Source: Streptomyces longhuiensis (lineage in GTDB: Bacteria > Actinomycetota > Actinomycetes > Streptomycetales > Streptomycetaceae). From it: a stretch of 64,000 nucleotides of DNA. Below are positions 15,732 to 24,607 of the stretch, one piece after another. Both the position numbers and the translations under genes were made by a program. A model generated the notes under the pieces. It saw only the letters and a program-made list of their open reading frames with translations, was not told where the DNA came from and did not search any database. Each line of letters opens with the position of its first letter. Position 1 is the first letter of the stretch. The stretch spans positions 4,537,501 through 4,601,500 of the forward strand of contig NZ_CP085173.1 of the NCBI RefSeq assembly GCF_020616555.1. The letters run 5' to 3'.

Positions 15732-17114
15732 ATGGCCGCAAGGCCTCTCGTAGCGCGACAGCCCAACGAACGGCTGCAGGCGCTCATCCAGGAAGCCGGC
15801 TGCTCGAACGCCGGACTGGCCCGCCGGGTCAACATGTGCGGATCGGAGCACGGCCTCGACCTGCGCTACGACAAGACGTCGGTGGCGCGCTGGCTGCGCG
15901 GCCAGCAGCCGCGCGGCCGGGCGCCCGGCATCATCGCCGAGGCCATCGGCCGCAAGCTCGGCCGCACGGTCACGATCGACGAGATCGGCATGGCCAACGG
16001 CAAGAACCTCGCCTCGGGCGTCGGCCTCCAGTTCTCGCCGACCGTCCTCGGCGCCATTGAGCAGGTGTGCGAGCTGTGGCGCAGCGACGTGGGGCGCAGG
16101 GACTTCCTGTCCGGGTCGTCGGTGGCCTCGTCCGCCCTGGTCGAGCCGAGCCGGGACTGGCTGATCTCCGTGCCCGACTCGCAGGTCGCCCGGTCGGCGG
16201 GGCCGCGGGTCGGGACGTCGGACGTGGCGGCCGTGCGGGCGATGACCCAGGCGCTGACGGACCTTGACCACCAGTACGGCAGCGGACACGTGCGGCCGGT
16301 GGTCGTCCACTATCTGAACAGTGTGGTGTCGGGGCTGCTCGCGGGCTCGTACCGGGAGGCCGTGGGACGTGAACTGTTCGCGGCGGTGGCCCGGTTGACG
16401 GAGCTGGCCGGGTACATGGCCGTCGACACGGGACAGCCGGGCCTCGCCCAGCGGTACTACATCCAGTCGCTGCGCCTCGCCCAGGCCGCCGGGGACCGCG
16501 GGTACGGCGGATACGTACTGGCCGCGTCCATGAGCCACTTGGCGGCGCAGCTCGGCAACCCACGCGAGATCGCCCAGTTGGCGCGCGCGGCGCAGGAGGG
16601 GGCGCGCGGGCGGGTGACCCCTCGCGCGGAGGCGATGTTCTACGCGGCCGAGGCGCGCGGCCACGCCCTGCTCGGGGACGCGCGGGCCACGCAGGCGGTG
16701 GCGGGCAGCGCGCTGGCCGCGCTGGAGCGGGCCGAGCCGGACTCGGGCGACGACCCGGCCTGGATCGCGCACTTCGACGCCGCGTATCTCGCGGACGAAC
16801 TGGCGCACTGCTACCGGGACCTGGGGCAGGCCGAGGCGGCGCGTCGGCAGGCCGAGGCGTCCCTGGCCGGGCACCCTCAGTCGCGGGCGCGACGCAGGGC
16901 GATCGGTCTGGTGCTGCTCGCCACGGCGCAGGTACAGCAGCGTGAGGTCGAGCAGGCCTGCCAGACGGGGACGCGCGCGGTGGAACTCCTCGGCACGCTG
17001 CGCTCGAACCGGGGCGCCGAGTACCTGGACGACTTCCGGCAGCGCCTGGAGCCGTACCGGGACGAACCCGTGGTCCGGGAGTTCGGTGCGCGCCTCGATC
17101 TTCAGGCGGCGTGA
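15732..17114 (+). CDS. HTH/TPR-type regulatory protein
   Basis: 460-residue protein conserved in Streptomyces. An N-terminal helix-turn-helix-like segment (LQALIQEAGCSNAGLARRVNM, then KTSVARWLRGQQPRGRAPGIIAEAIGRKLGR, about residues 14-78) precedes a long alpha-helical TPR-like region (for example GQPGLAQRYYIQSLRLAQAAGDRGYGGYVLAASMSHLAAQLGN). This layout matches developmental/antibiotic repressors of the NsdA-like group, but I cannot assign orthology. ATG at 15732 follows CAGGGGGTACGCC. A start at 15702 is possible but has a poorer ribosome site. It appears monocistronic. Confidence 0.82.
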   Translation: MAARPLVARQPNERLQALIQEAGCSNAGLARRVNMCGSEHGLDLRYDKTSVARWLRGQQPRGRAPGIIAEAIGRKLGRTVTIDEIGMANGKNLASGVGLQFSPTVLGAIEQVCELWRSDVGRRDFLSGSSVASSALVEPSRDWLISVPDSQVARSAGPRVGTSDVAAVRAMTQALTDLDHQYGSGHVRPVVVHYLNSVVSGLLAGSYREAVGRELFAAVARLTELAGYMAVDTGQPGLAQRYYIQSLRLAQAAGDRGYGGYVLAASMSHLAAQLGNPREIAQLARAAQEGARGRVTPRAEAMFYAAEARGHALLGDARATQAVAGSALAALERAEPDSGDDPAWIAHFDAAYLADELAHCYRDLGQAEAARRQAEASLAGHPQSRARRRAIGLVLLATAQVQQREVEQACQTGTRAVELLGTLRSNRGAEYLDDFRQRLEPYRDEPVVREFGARLDLQAA

Positions 17115-17330
17115 GGAGTTGTGAGCGGCGTGCAGGAGACGTACGCGTGAAGCTTGTGTGACGGACGCCTCAACCCGCTTGGGGAGAGCGCTAATCAGCG
17201 TTCCGCGGGCTTGTTTTGTTACTTGAGGGTGTGGGGAGGCTGTGGGGTTCTGAGCTGCGTGGCACGTCTGTGCGGGGACCCGGTAGCGTGAGCCGACGAT
17301 TCCGAAGGTCCCCCAGTCGTAGGAGTCCCG
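17115..17330. other. Intergenic region before the DATQY-repeat protein
   Basis: 216 bp. It includes TAATCAGCG and a T-rich tract TTGTTTTGTTACTTGAGG (about 17211-17228), probably promoter sequence for the gene at 17331, and no supported coding frame. Confidence 0.35.
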
Positions 17331-18854
17331 GTGACGCAGCAGAGCGGACAGGGCGAGGATCCGCACCTTCCCTCGGTGCGGCAGGCACATGAAGGCGTCG
17401 TGCTGCCCGCCGACGGCAGCGAGCCCTTGCTGCCGGGTACCTTCGGCGACCAGTCGCACGTCGCCCCCTCGGGCGGCAGCCCCTGGGGCCAGCCGTGGGG
17501 CCCCGAGTCCGCGCAGGCGGCCTCCGGCGGCCCGATGCCCACGTACGAGTGGGGCGCGCCGTCCGCGTCGCCCGCGCTGCCGGGTGAGAACGCGCCGCAT
17601 GCCGCGGCCCCGCTGCCCCCGGCCGCGCCGCAGCAGCACTACTCCGCGCCGCTGCCGCCCGCCGGCGCCCCGGCCGCCCCGCTGCCGACGGACGCCCCGT
17701 ACGGCTCCGCGCCCATGCCGCCGGCCTCCGCCTCGGACGCGACGCAGTACATAGCCCCGACCGCGCCCTCCGACGCGGACGCCACGCAGTACATCGCGCC
17801 GGTCGCGCCCGGGGCCCTGCCGCCCGAGGTGCCCGCCGACGCCACCCAGTACCTGGGCCGCGCGAACGCCCCCGGCCAGATGCCGCCCCAGCAGCAGCCG
17901 TACGGCTCCGCGCCCGTGCCGCCCGCGGGCACCGACAGCGACGCCACGCAGTACATCGCGCCCGTGCCCTCGTCGCCGCCGCCGAGCGCGCCCTACGGCA
18001 TCCGCCCCGGCGCCCCCGGTGACCGCCAGCCCCCGGCCGAGTTCGACAGTCTCTTCCGCACCGAGCCGGAGCCGGACGCGCCCGCCTCGACGCAGCAGAT
18101 GCCCCGCTTCGACCCGCGCGCCGGCGCACCCGCGGGCCCCGGCGGACCGGGCGGACCCGGCCCGGCCGGACAGCCGCAGGCCCCGTACGAGCCCACCGGG
18201 CGGGCCGCCGCCCGCAAGGGTCAGAGCCGTACCGGCTCGAAGGTGCCGCTCATCGCCGCCGTCGGCGTCGGCATCCTCGTCGTGGGCATCGGCGCGGGCG
18301 CCCTCATCAGCAGCGGGGGCGACGAGAACAAGGGCGACGACGCCAAGCCGGCCGCCGCGACCGGTGCCCCGGACAGCTCGTCCCCGACGCCCGCCGACCC
18401 CGCCAAGGCGCAGGCCGTCGCGCTCGACAAGCTCCTCGCCGACTCGAACAACAGCCGCGACACAGTGATCAGGGCCGTCGCGAACATCGGTGCCTGCAAG
18501 GACCTCGGCAAGGCCGCCGGCGACCTGCGCGGCGCCGCCACCCAGCGCACCGGGCTCGTGACCCGGCTCGCCGCGCTCGAAGTGGACAAGTTGCCCGACA
18601 ACGCGGCGCTCACGCAGGCCCTCACCAAGGCGTGGCAGGCCTCCGCCTCCGCGGACAGCCACTACGCGGCGTGGGCCGACCAGGCCGCGGGCAAGAACGG
18701 CTGCAAGAAGGGCCACGCCAAGCCCACCCCGCAGCGCCGCGCGGGCGACCAGGCCAGCGGCACGGCCTCCACGCAGAAGACCCAGGCGTCGAAGCTGTGG
18801 AACAGCATCGCGACGCAGTGGAACCTCCCGCAGCGCAAGCCGTACCAGCTCTAG
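17331..18854 (+). CDS. Single-pass membrane protein with repeated DATQY(I/L) motifs
   Basis: 507 residues. Residues 1-300 are a Pro/Ala/Gly-rich, low-complexity cytosolic part with four DATQY(I/L) motifs starting at about residues 136, 150, 170 and 204, and repeated PYGSAPxPPA segments. One transmembrane helix follows (VPLIAAVGVGILVVGIGAGA, about 306-328). The extracytoplasmic domain has two cysteines (ACKDLG and NGCKKG) and helical repeats. The repeated Thr with Ile/Leu at +3 suits FHA-domain binding after Ser/Thr kinase phosphorylation; that is inference. The family is a conserved Streptomyces hypothetical. GTG at 17331 follows AGGAGTCCC. Confidence 0.82.
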   Translation: MTQQSGQGEDPHLPSVRQAHEGVVLPADGSEPLLPGTFGDQSHVAPSGGSPWGQPWGPESAQAASGGPMPTYEWGAPSASPALPGENAPHAAAPLPPAAPQQHYSAPLPPAGAPAAPLPTDAPYGSAPMPPASASDATQYIAPTAPSDADATQYIAPVAPGALPPEVPADATQYLGRANAPGQMPPQQQPYGSAPVPPAGTDSDATQYIAPVPSSPPPSAPYGIRPGAPGDRQPPAEFDSLFRTEPEPDAPASTQQMPRFDPRAGAPAGPGGPGGPGPAGQPQAPYEPTGRAAARKGQSRTGSKVPLIAAVGVGILVVGIGAGALISSGGDENKGDDAKPAAATGAPDSSSPTPADPAKAQAVALDKLLADSNNSRDTVIRAVANIGACKDLGKAAGDLRGAATQRTGLVTRLAALEVDKLPDNAALTQALTKAWQASASADSHYAAWADQAAGKNGCKKGHAKPTPQRRAGDQASGTASTQKTQASKLWNSIATQWNLPQRKPYQL

Positions 18855-18898
18855 CCGATGTGCCGGCTCCGACCGGTACGGAGGCGGCCTGGGCGGGA

Positions 18899-20194
18899 TC
18901 AGCCCGTGGGGGTCGCCTCCAGCGTCCGCGACACGTCGACGAGTCCGCGGCGCGCGGCCACGAGCCGCCCGTCGCGCACCACCTGGAAGGTGACGTCGGC
19001 GTTGACGAGCCGCGGGAAGCCGCTGGCCGCGATCATGTCCTCGAAGCGCCAGCTCAACGTGGGCGTGAGACCGCCGGTGCGCACCTTCAGGCCGCCGTCG
19101 AGCGCCCCGCGCACCGTGCGCGCCGTCACGTCACCGTCGCCGAGCGACTCGACGACCTGCTTCAGGACGGTGTACGCGATCCATGTCGTCTGCACGCCCG
19201 CGTCCGCCGGGTCGATCCGGTTGTCGCCGAACGCCTGCTCGCTGATGACCTTGCGCATCGTCGCCCACCGCCGGTCGGTCGCCACCGGGTACCAGCCGGT
19301 GACGTACGCCCCTTCGTAGACGCCCGACTTGCCGCCCGAGCGGTCTATGACCGTCTGGTCGACGCTGCCGAGGACGGTCGAGATCCGCACCTTCGGATAG
19401 GAGTCGCGGGTGCGGCGGAACGAGTCGAAGAACGTGTCCGTGCGGTCGCCGAGGACCGCCGTGACGCAGCCCTTCCCGACCGGGTCGGCGCCGGCCCGCA
19501 GGAGCGCCTGGCGGGCCTGCTCCGTGTAGTCGGTGGCGTCCTCGGCGGCGCGCACGTCGGACGCGCGGTTGCGGCCCGCGGACAGGCCCGTGTCGAGGAG
19601 CAGCGGCAACTGGTCGCCGGCGACGGTGTCGGGGCGCACGAGCGAGGTGCGGTCGCAGCCCGCGGCGGCCAGCTGCCGGCCGTTCCCGGCCATCAGGGCG
19701 GGCTGGCCGCCGTTGACCGGATACGACAGGGGGCTGGCGAACTCCTCGTCGGTGACGCCGTAGCCACCGATGTAGGGGATGCCGGCGGACTCCAGGGGCC
19801 CGAGGAAGGAACGCGCGTGCTGGCTGTAGGAGCCGACGACCGCGACGGCCTTCTGCTCGACGGCGTCCCTGGCGCAGCGGGCGGCGCCCACGGTGTCGTT
19901 GTTGTCGTTGCAGGTGATGACCCTGAGGTCGCGGCCGCCGATGCCGCCGTGGGCGTTGACCCAGCGCGCGTAGGCGCGTGCCATGGCGGGCATGCCGGGC
20001 ATGTTGGTCGCCTGGGTCTTCTCGGGCGCCCATGTCATCACCGTGACGGGGTCCTTGGAGCCCCCCGTGACGTCGGAGACGATTCCGCATCCGGCGGCGA
20101 GCGACGCACAAGCCGCCCACACCGCCGCCGAAAGCACGGTGGAACGAAGGGTGCGGGAGGTACGCGGGACAGTGGTGCGACGCCGGCCAGTCAT
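18899..20194 (-). CDS. Periplasmic-binding-protein-like lipoprotein (branched-chain amino acid type)
   Basis: 431 residues. The signal peptide ends in the lipobox LAAGC (Cys at about 36) after a hydrophobic stretch STVLSAAVWAACASLAAGC. The mature part has the Peripla_BP_6 (LivJ-like) fold, with features such as MARAYARWVNAHGGIGGRDL, AVVGSYSQHARSFLGPLESAGIPYIGG and GAYVTGWYPVATDRRW. No permease or ATPase is next to it, so it is an orphan receptor or sensor rather than part of a local uptake operon. ATG at 20194 gives a sensible signal peptide; upstream open frame is ignored. Its stop faces the DATQY-repeat gene. Confidence 0.88.
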   Translation of the reverse strand: MTGRRRTTVPRTSRTLRSTVLSAAVWAACASLAAGCGIVSDVTGGSKDPVTVMTWAPEKTQATNMPGMPAMARAYARWVNAHGGIGGRDLRVITCNDNNDTVGAARCARDAVEQKAVAVVGSYSQHARSFLGPLESAGIPYIGGYGVTDEEFASPLSYPVNGGQPALMAGNGRQLAAAGCDRTSLVRPDTVAGDQLPLLLDTGLSAGRNRASDVRAAEDATDYTEQARQALLRAGADPVGKGCVTAVLGDRTDTFFDSFRRTRDSYPKVRISTVLGSVDQTVIDRSGGKSGVYEGAYVTGWYPVATDRRWATMRKVISEQAFGDNRIDPADAGVQTTWIAYTVLKQVVESLGDGDVTARTVRGALDGGLKVRTGGLTPTLSWRFEDMIAASGFPRLVNADVTFQVVRDGRLVAARRGLVDVSRTLEATPTG

Positions 20195-20311
20195 GAACCT
20201 GCACGATTCCGCCGCATCCCTAACCTGCGAGTGACCTGTGGTCAACGTGCGGTGACGCGGAGGTGAATTACGGGGGGCGGGACGGGCCGAAGGGGACGGC
20301 ACGTACGATCG

Positions 20312-20812
20312 ATGACCGTGCAAAGCTCGGAGAAGTCTTCCCGTCGCGGCCGTCGCTCCTCCACCATGGGCGGCATGCCACTCAACGACATGCCGTGGTG
20401 GCGCTGGCGCAGCAATGTGCGCTCCGCGCTGCACATGCTCTCCGACCCCGCGTTCCAGCGAAACGTCTGGCTCGCGGGTGTGGACGGGTTCGGGGACGTC
20501 ACCGACGCCGTGTACCGCCTGGTCGAGGACACCTGGCTCGACAACTGGTCCGCCGAGAAGTACGTCGGCACGATCTTCCGGGACTCCCAGGAGGCTCAGC
20601 TCGTCGACACCGCCGTGCTGCGCGTGCTGCGGATCATGCACCAGGTGGGCCCCGACGCCCCCGTCTCCGCCTATCTCGACCATCACGCGTGGCCGGAAGC
20701 GGTGCACTCCGCGCGGGCCGCGCACGTCGCGCTCGCCACGAGCGACGGCGACGACCCCGACGCGGCGCCCCGCACCCTCGAAGTCCTGCGGATCATGACG
20801 CGCGCGGCCTGA
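20312..20812 (+). CDS. Conserved Streptomyces hypothetical (SCO4402-like)
   Basis: 166 residues, no signal peptide or membrane helix. After a basic, Ser/Arg-rich N-terminus comes a compact helical domain: MPWWRWRSNVRSALHMLSDPAFQRNVWLAG, then VTDAVYRLVEDTWLDNWSAEKYVGTIFRD and a C-terminal LRIMHQVGPDAPVSAYLDHH. From memory it matches a Streptomyces-conserved family of unknown function. It is divergent from the lipoprotein gene across 117 bp and 73 bp upstream of purU. Confidence 0.8.
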   Translation: MTVQSSEKSSRRGRRSSTMGGMPLNDMPWWRWRSNVRSALHMLSDPAFQRNVWLAGVDGFGDVTDAVYRLVEDTWLDNWSAEKYVGTIFRDSQEAQLVDTAVLRVLRIMHQVGPDAPVSAYLDHHAWPEAVHSARAAHVALATSDGDDPDAAPRTLEVLRIMTRAA

Positions 20813-20885
20813 GCGCCGCCCGGCTGCCGTCCGAACAGCGGGACGGCGGCCCCGCGGGGGTTACGTGTATGGGACCCTTGCCTGC

Positions 20886-21761
20886 ATGAATGAGCAGTCC
20901 CCCGCGTCCGGCGCCGAGCAGTACGTCCTGACTCTCTCCTGCCCCGACAAGCAGGGCATCGTGCACGCCGTGTCGAGCTATCTCTTCATGACCGGCTGCA
21001 ACATCGAGGACAGCCAGCAGTTCGGCGACCACGACACGGGCCTGTTCTTCATGCGGGTCCACTTCTCGGCGGACGCGCCCGTCACGGCGGAGAAGCTGCG
21101 GGCCAGCTTCGCCGCGATCGGCGACTCCTTCCACATGGACTGGCAGATCCACCGCTCCGCGGAGCGGATGCGCGTCGTCCTGATGGTGTCGAAGTTCGGC
21201 CACTGCCTGAACGACCTGCTGTTCCGCGCCCGGATCGGCGCCCTGCCCGTCGACATCGCGGCGGTCGTCTCGAACCACACGGACTTCGCGGAGCTCGTGA
21301 AGTCGTACGACATCCCCTTCCACCACATCCCGGTGACGAAGGACAACAAGCCCGAGGCCGAGGCGCAGATCCTCGACCTGGTGCGTGCCGAGGGCGTCGA
21401 ACTGGTCGTCCTGGCCCGCTACATGCAGGTCCTCTCGGACGACCTGTGCAAGGAGCTCAGCGGGCGGATCATCAACATCCACCACTCGTTCCTGCCGAGC
21501 TTCAAGGGCGCCAAGCCGTACCACCAGGCACACGCACGGGGCGTGAAGCTGATCGGCGCGACCGCGCACTATGTGACGGCCGACCTCGACGAGGGCCCGA
21601 TCATCGAGCAGGAGGTCGAGCGCGTCGGCCACGACGTGACGCCGGACCAGCTCGTGGCGATCGGCCGCGACGTGGAGTGCCAGGCACTGGCCCGCGCCGT
21701 GAAGTGGCACGCCGAGCGCCGGATCCTGCTGAACGGGCGCCGGACGGTCGTCTTCACCTGA
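20886..21761 (+). CDS. purU: Formyltetrahydrofolate deformylase
   Basis: 291 residues. Hydrolyses 10-formyl-THF to formate and THF, balancing one-carbon pools. An N-terminal ACT domain (residues ~9-85: VLTLSCPDKQGIVHAVSSYLF) precedes the formyltransferase-like catalytic domain (~95-280). Active-site features are the Asn-x-His region INIHHSFLPSFKGAKPYHQA and the HYVTADLDEGPIIEQ segment with the catalytic Asp. ATG at 20886 was chosen over the GTG at 20865 because the ACT domain begins shortly after. It probably has its own promoter. The gene is followed by a long inverted repeat. Confidence 0.97.
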   Translation: MNEQSPASGAEQYVLTLSCPDKQGIVHAVSSYLFMTGCNIEDSQQFGDHDTGLFFMRVHFSADAPVTAEKLRASFAAIGDSFHMDWQIHRSAERMRVVLMVSKFGHCLNDLLFRARIGALPVDIAAVVSNHTDFAELVKSYDIPFHHIPVTKDNKPEAEAQILDLVRAEGVELVVLARYMQVLSDDLCKELSGRIINIHHSFLPSFKGAKPYHQAHARGVKLIGATAHYVTADLDEGPIIEQEVERVGHDVTPDQLVAIGRDVECQALARAVKWHAERRILLNGRRTVVFT

Positions 21762-21795
21762 TCTCAGGTGGGCGGGGCCGTCCGCACACGCAGAC

Positions 21796-21867
21796 GACCC
21801 GCGAGCCAGGTCTCCTCCCGTACGGGACGGGCGGAAGCCGGCCGGACGTACCGGCGGCTCGCGGGTC
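21796..21867. repeat. Long-stem inverted repeat after purU
   Basis: Arms GACCCGCGAGCC (21796-21807) and GGCTCGCGGGTC (21856-21867) are perfect 12-bp inverted repeats around a 48-nt loop. The loop has its own small hairpin (TCCCGTACGGGA). It begins 35 bp after the purU stop. It could be a branched terminator or a structured small RNA; there is no U-tract. Confidence 0.5.
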
Positions 21868-22231
21868 GGGCGACTGCTTGGGATTGGGCCGGCTGCACGC
21901 AACTCTCACGTGCTGGTCCGGCGCCGAAACCGAGATGCGACGCCGGGCTGCTAGCCCGCAGTCACCTCACGCGTCCGGTATGCATACATCTGCCGAACCA
22001 CCTCCCTTCGTGTGTACCCCCACCCTAAGAAGGGTCCGGGCAGCCTTCAAGCGAATTAACGGGCCCACCGCTGGGCCCGTGCCCGAGGTCGTAGGCTGTG
22101 ATCAAGGAAGGAACGTTCCCCCGGACCTCCGGGACGCAACGATTTCCCCGAACTCCGTGTGTGCTGCGTCACGTTCGAGTTGAATGATCTGAAGTGCGGA
22201 ACACGCGGACACAGCCTGCAGGGGGTGCCAG
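21868..22231. other. Promoter region upstream of PAS/GAF gene
   Basis: About 360 bp without a supported gene. It contains AT-richer stretches (AAGAAGGGTCC, TCAAGCGAATTAACG) at about 22026-22060 and an inverted GGAACGTTCC core at about 22110-22119 (GGAAGGAACGTTCCCCC). It probably holds the promoter and leader of the sensor gene at 22232. No tRNA or operator can be assigned. Confidence 0.35.
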
Positions 22232-23638
22232 GTGAGTGCTTCCCGGCGTAGTGGGGCCACCGACGAGCTCGGGCCCGACGAGCCCGAGCGGGACGGGGCC
22301 GATCTTCTTGCCGCGTTGCTCGACGGGATGGACGCCGCGCTCTGCGCGTTCGACGCCGACGGGATCGTGACGCATTGGAACCGGGAGGCCGAGCGGATCC
22401 TCGGCTGGTCCGCGGCCGAGGCCGTGGGACGGCGCGGATTCTCCGGGTGGGCGGTGCGCACCGCCGACGCCGACGACGTCGAGGCCCGGCTGATGGCCGC
22501 GATGCGGGCGCCGGGCCGGCAGGTCCACGAGTTCGCGCTGCTCACCAAGGCCGGCGGGCGGATCCTCGTACGTACGCAGTCCGCCGCGGTGCGCGGGCCC
22601 GACGGCAAGCCGGCCGGGCTGTACTGCGCGTTCAGCGAGGTCCACACGCAGATCGACCTGGAACGGTCGATCGCCCTGAGCGAGGCCCTCTTCGAGGACG
22701 CGTCCTGGGGAGTCGTCCTCGTCGACGCCGACCTGCGGCCCGCCGTCGTGAACGTCCATGCCGCGCGGGCGCTCGGCTCCGGCCGCACCGCGCTGCTCGG
22801 ACGCCCCCTCGGCGACCTGATCTCGCAGGGCGTCGAGGAACTGGAGAGCGTGCTCGCCCATGTGCTCGCGGAGGGCGCCCCGCCGGCCCCCGCCGAGCTG
22901 TGGGTGACGGTGCGGCTCCCGGAGGGCGACGCGCGCAGGTGCTGGCGCAGCGGCTTCGTCCGGCTCGCCTCACCCCTGGCCGAGGAACCCGTACCGCTGG
23001 GCGTCGGATGGCTGTTCCAGGACGTCACCGAGGCCAAGCAGACGGAGCAGGAGGCGGCGCAGCTGCGGTTCCGGGCCAACCAGCTGCACCGGGCCACGCG
23101 GGCCGCCGCCGAGTGCGAGGACCCGGCGGAGGCGGCGACCATCCATCTGGACTTCGCGCTGGCCGGGTTCGCCGACCACGCGCTGATCGACCTGGTCGTC
23201 GGCGACGAGCAGGCAGGCCGGTCGGAGCGCGACGCCGACGGGGACCCCACGGGTCCGGTGCGCCTCGCGCGGGCGGCCGCGACGCCTTCGGGGGCGCCGG
23301 GGCCGAGCCTGCTGGTGTCGCGCACGACGCTGCCCGTGCGCTATCCGGAGGGCCACCCGGCGCTGCAGTGCGTGGAGCGCACGGGTTCGGTCCGGGCGAG
23401 CGCGAGCGGGCGTGAGGCGGCGCGGGCGCACGAGTGGGCCGAGGCCAGACAGTGGCCGGAGGGCACGGTGCACGCCCTGTGCGCGGTGCTGCGCAGCCGG
23501 GCGCGCACGCTGGGCGTGGTGACGTTCCTGCGCGGGCCCAGCCGCACACAGTTCGAGCGGGCCGACGCCACGTACGCGGAGAGCGTCGCGGCCCGGATCG
23601 CCGGGACGCTCGACCTGGCGCGGGTCCTCGACCGGTAG
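22232..23638 (+). CDS. PAS-PAS-GAF sensor protein without output domain
   Basis: 468 residues, soluble. The first PAS domain is at about 25-140 (LLDGMDAALCAFDADGIVTHWNREAERILGWSAAEAVGR). A second PAS is at about 150-270 (LFEDASWGVVLVDADLRPAVVNVHAARALG). A GAF-like domain is at about 290-460 (TRAAAECEDPAEAATIHLDFALAGF, ending ERADATYAESVAARIAGTLDLARVL). The end matches the GAF part of Streptomyces PAS-GAF-PP2C phosphatases such as SpoIIE/RsbU-like proteins, but the phosphatase domain is absent. GTG at 22232 follows CAGGGGGTGCCAG. The ligand and partner are unknown. Confidence 0.85.
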   Translation: MSASRRSGATDELGPDEPERDGADLLAALLDGMDAALCAFDADGIVTHWNREAERILGWSAAEAVGRRGFSGWAVRTADADDVEARLMAAMRAPGRQVHEFALLTKAGGRILVRTQSAAVRGPDGKPAGLYCAFSEVHTQIDLERSIALSEALFEDASWGVVLVDADLRPAVVNVHAARALGSGRTALLGRPLGDLISQGVEELESVLAHVLAEGAPPAPAELWVTVRLPEGDARRCWRSGFVRLASPLAEEPVPLGVGWLFQDVTEAKQTEQEAAQLRFRANQLHRATRAAAECEDPAEAATIHLDFALAGFADHALIDLVVGDEQAGRSERDADGDPTGPVRLARAAATPSGAPGPSLLVSRTTLPVRYPEGHPALQCVERTGSVRASASGREAARAHEWAEARQWPEGTVHALCAVLRSRARTLGVVTFLRGPSRTQFERADATYAESVAARIAGTLDLARVLDR

Positions 23639-23652
23639 CCGCGCCCCTGCCG

Positions 23653-24408
23653 TCAGTGGCGGTAGAAGATCCGGTCGCCGTACTCGCTGAAGACGCGGCC
23701 GTTCCACTCGTGGCCGCCGTCCACGTTCCCCGAGCGCAGGAGCGGCGGCTGGATGCCGCGGTCGGCGAGCTCGGCCGCGGCCGTCGCCATGGTGGCCTGC
23801 ATCAGGGCACTGGCCACCATCGTGGAGGCCGGCCCGAAGGGGGCGTCGACGGTGTCGTACGTGAGCTCCGCGTCGCCGACCGCGATCTTGGAGTCGAGGA
23901 CGATGTCGCAGTGGTCCTTGAGGAACGTGCCCGACGCGTGGCGGGACTTCGTCTCCTCGGCGTACGCCACGGACGTCACGCCGATCACGCGCAGGCCGAG
24001 CGCGCGGGCGTTCATCGCCATCTCCACGGGCAGGGAGTTGCGGCCGGACAGCGAGATGATCACGAGGGCGTCGCCCGCGCGGACCGGGCTGGAGTCCAGG
24101 ACGGCGCCCGCGAGCCCGTCGACGCGTTCCAGGGCGGAGCCCAGCGTGGCGGGCATGACGTCCACTCCGACGACCCCGGGTACGGACAGCAGGTTCATCA
24201 GGGCGAGGCCGCCCGCGCGGTAGACGACGTCCTGCGCGGCGAGCGAGGAGTGCCCCGCGCCGAACGCGAAGAGCCGGCCGCCGTCGGCGACCGTGTCGGC
24301 GAGCAGCGTGCCGGCGGCCGCGATGTTGCGGTCCTCCTCGTCGCGCACCCGCCTCAGCAGGCCGATCGCGGCGTCGAGGTACTGACCGGCCAGCTTGCTG
24401 TCGCTCAT
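23653..24408 (-). CDS. SIS-domain sugar-isomerase-like protein
   Basis: 251 residues with a SIS phosphosugar-binding fold: AGGLALMNLLSVPG, the loop RLFAFGAGHSSLAAQDVVYRAGG and ALVIISLSGRNSLPVEMAMNARALGLRVIGVTS. It is related to UPF0309 / GmhA-like and MurQ-like proteins, which bind sugar phosphates. ATG at 24408 begins MSDSKLAGQYLDAAIGLLRRV. It is divergent from the iron-regulator gene across 199 bp and converges on the sensor gene with 14 bp between stops. Isomerase or etherase activity is not provable from the sequence. Confidence 0.88.
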   Translation of the reverse strand: MSDSKLAGQYLDAAIGLLRRVRDEEDRNIAAAGTLLADTVADGGRLFAFGAGHSSLAAQDVVYRAGGLALMNLLSVPGVVGVDVMPATLGSALERVDGLAGAVLDSSPVRAGDALVIISLSGRNSLPVEMAMNARALGLRVIGVTSVAYAEETKSRHASGTFLKDHCDIVLDSKIAVGDAELTYDTVDAPFGPASTMVASALMQATMATAAAELADRGIQPPLLRSGNVDGGHEWNGRVFSEYGDRIFYRH

Positions 24409-24567
24409 CGGCGGAGCCCCTTCGTCGTTACTGCCCGCATGCCGCGCATCACGTTGCGGTCCGGACCAGTGCCCTGTCAATACGTTCCTGCCGTACGGAG
24501 CCCGGTTCCCCCGGCGCGGCACGGTTGTCAGCGCTATGCGTCAGAATTGGGTTCAGGGCCAGCGCAC

Positions 24568-24594
24568 GAGCTAGCGGTGAGCTAGCAGAGCTAA
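24568..24594. repeat. GAGCTAGC direct repeats upstream of the iron regulator
   Basis: GAGCTAGC occurs at 24568-24575 and 24579-24586, followed by GAGCTAA at 24588-24594, just before the AGGGGC ribosome site of the gene at 24608. No canonical iron box (TTAGGTTAGGCTAACC-like) is visible. It may be a regulatory repeat or chance. Confidence 0.35.
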
Positions 24595-24607
24595 TCGAGG
24601 GGCACGT

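Noticed and set aside
15654..18716. 1020-codon minus-strand open frame
   Set aside because: Runs opposite the TPR regulator and DATQY-repeat gene; composition Val/Gly/Arg/Leu-biased with no motifs; shadow of real genes.
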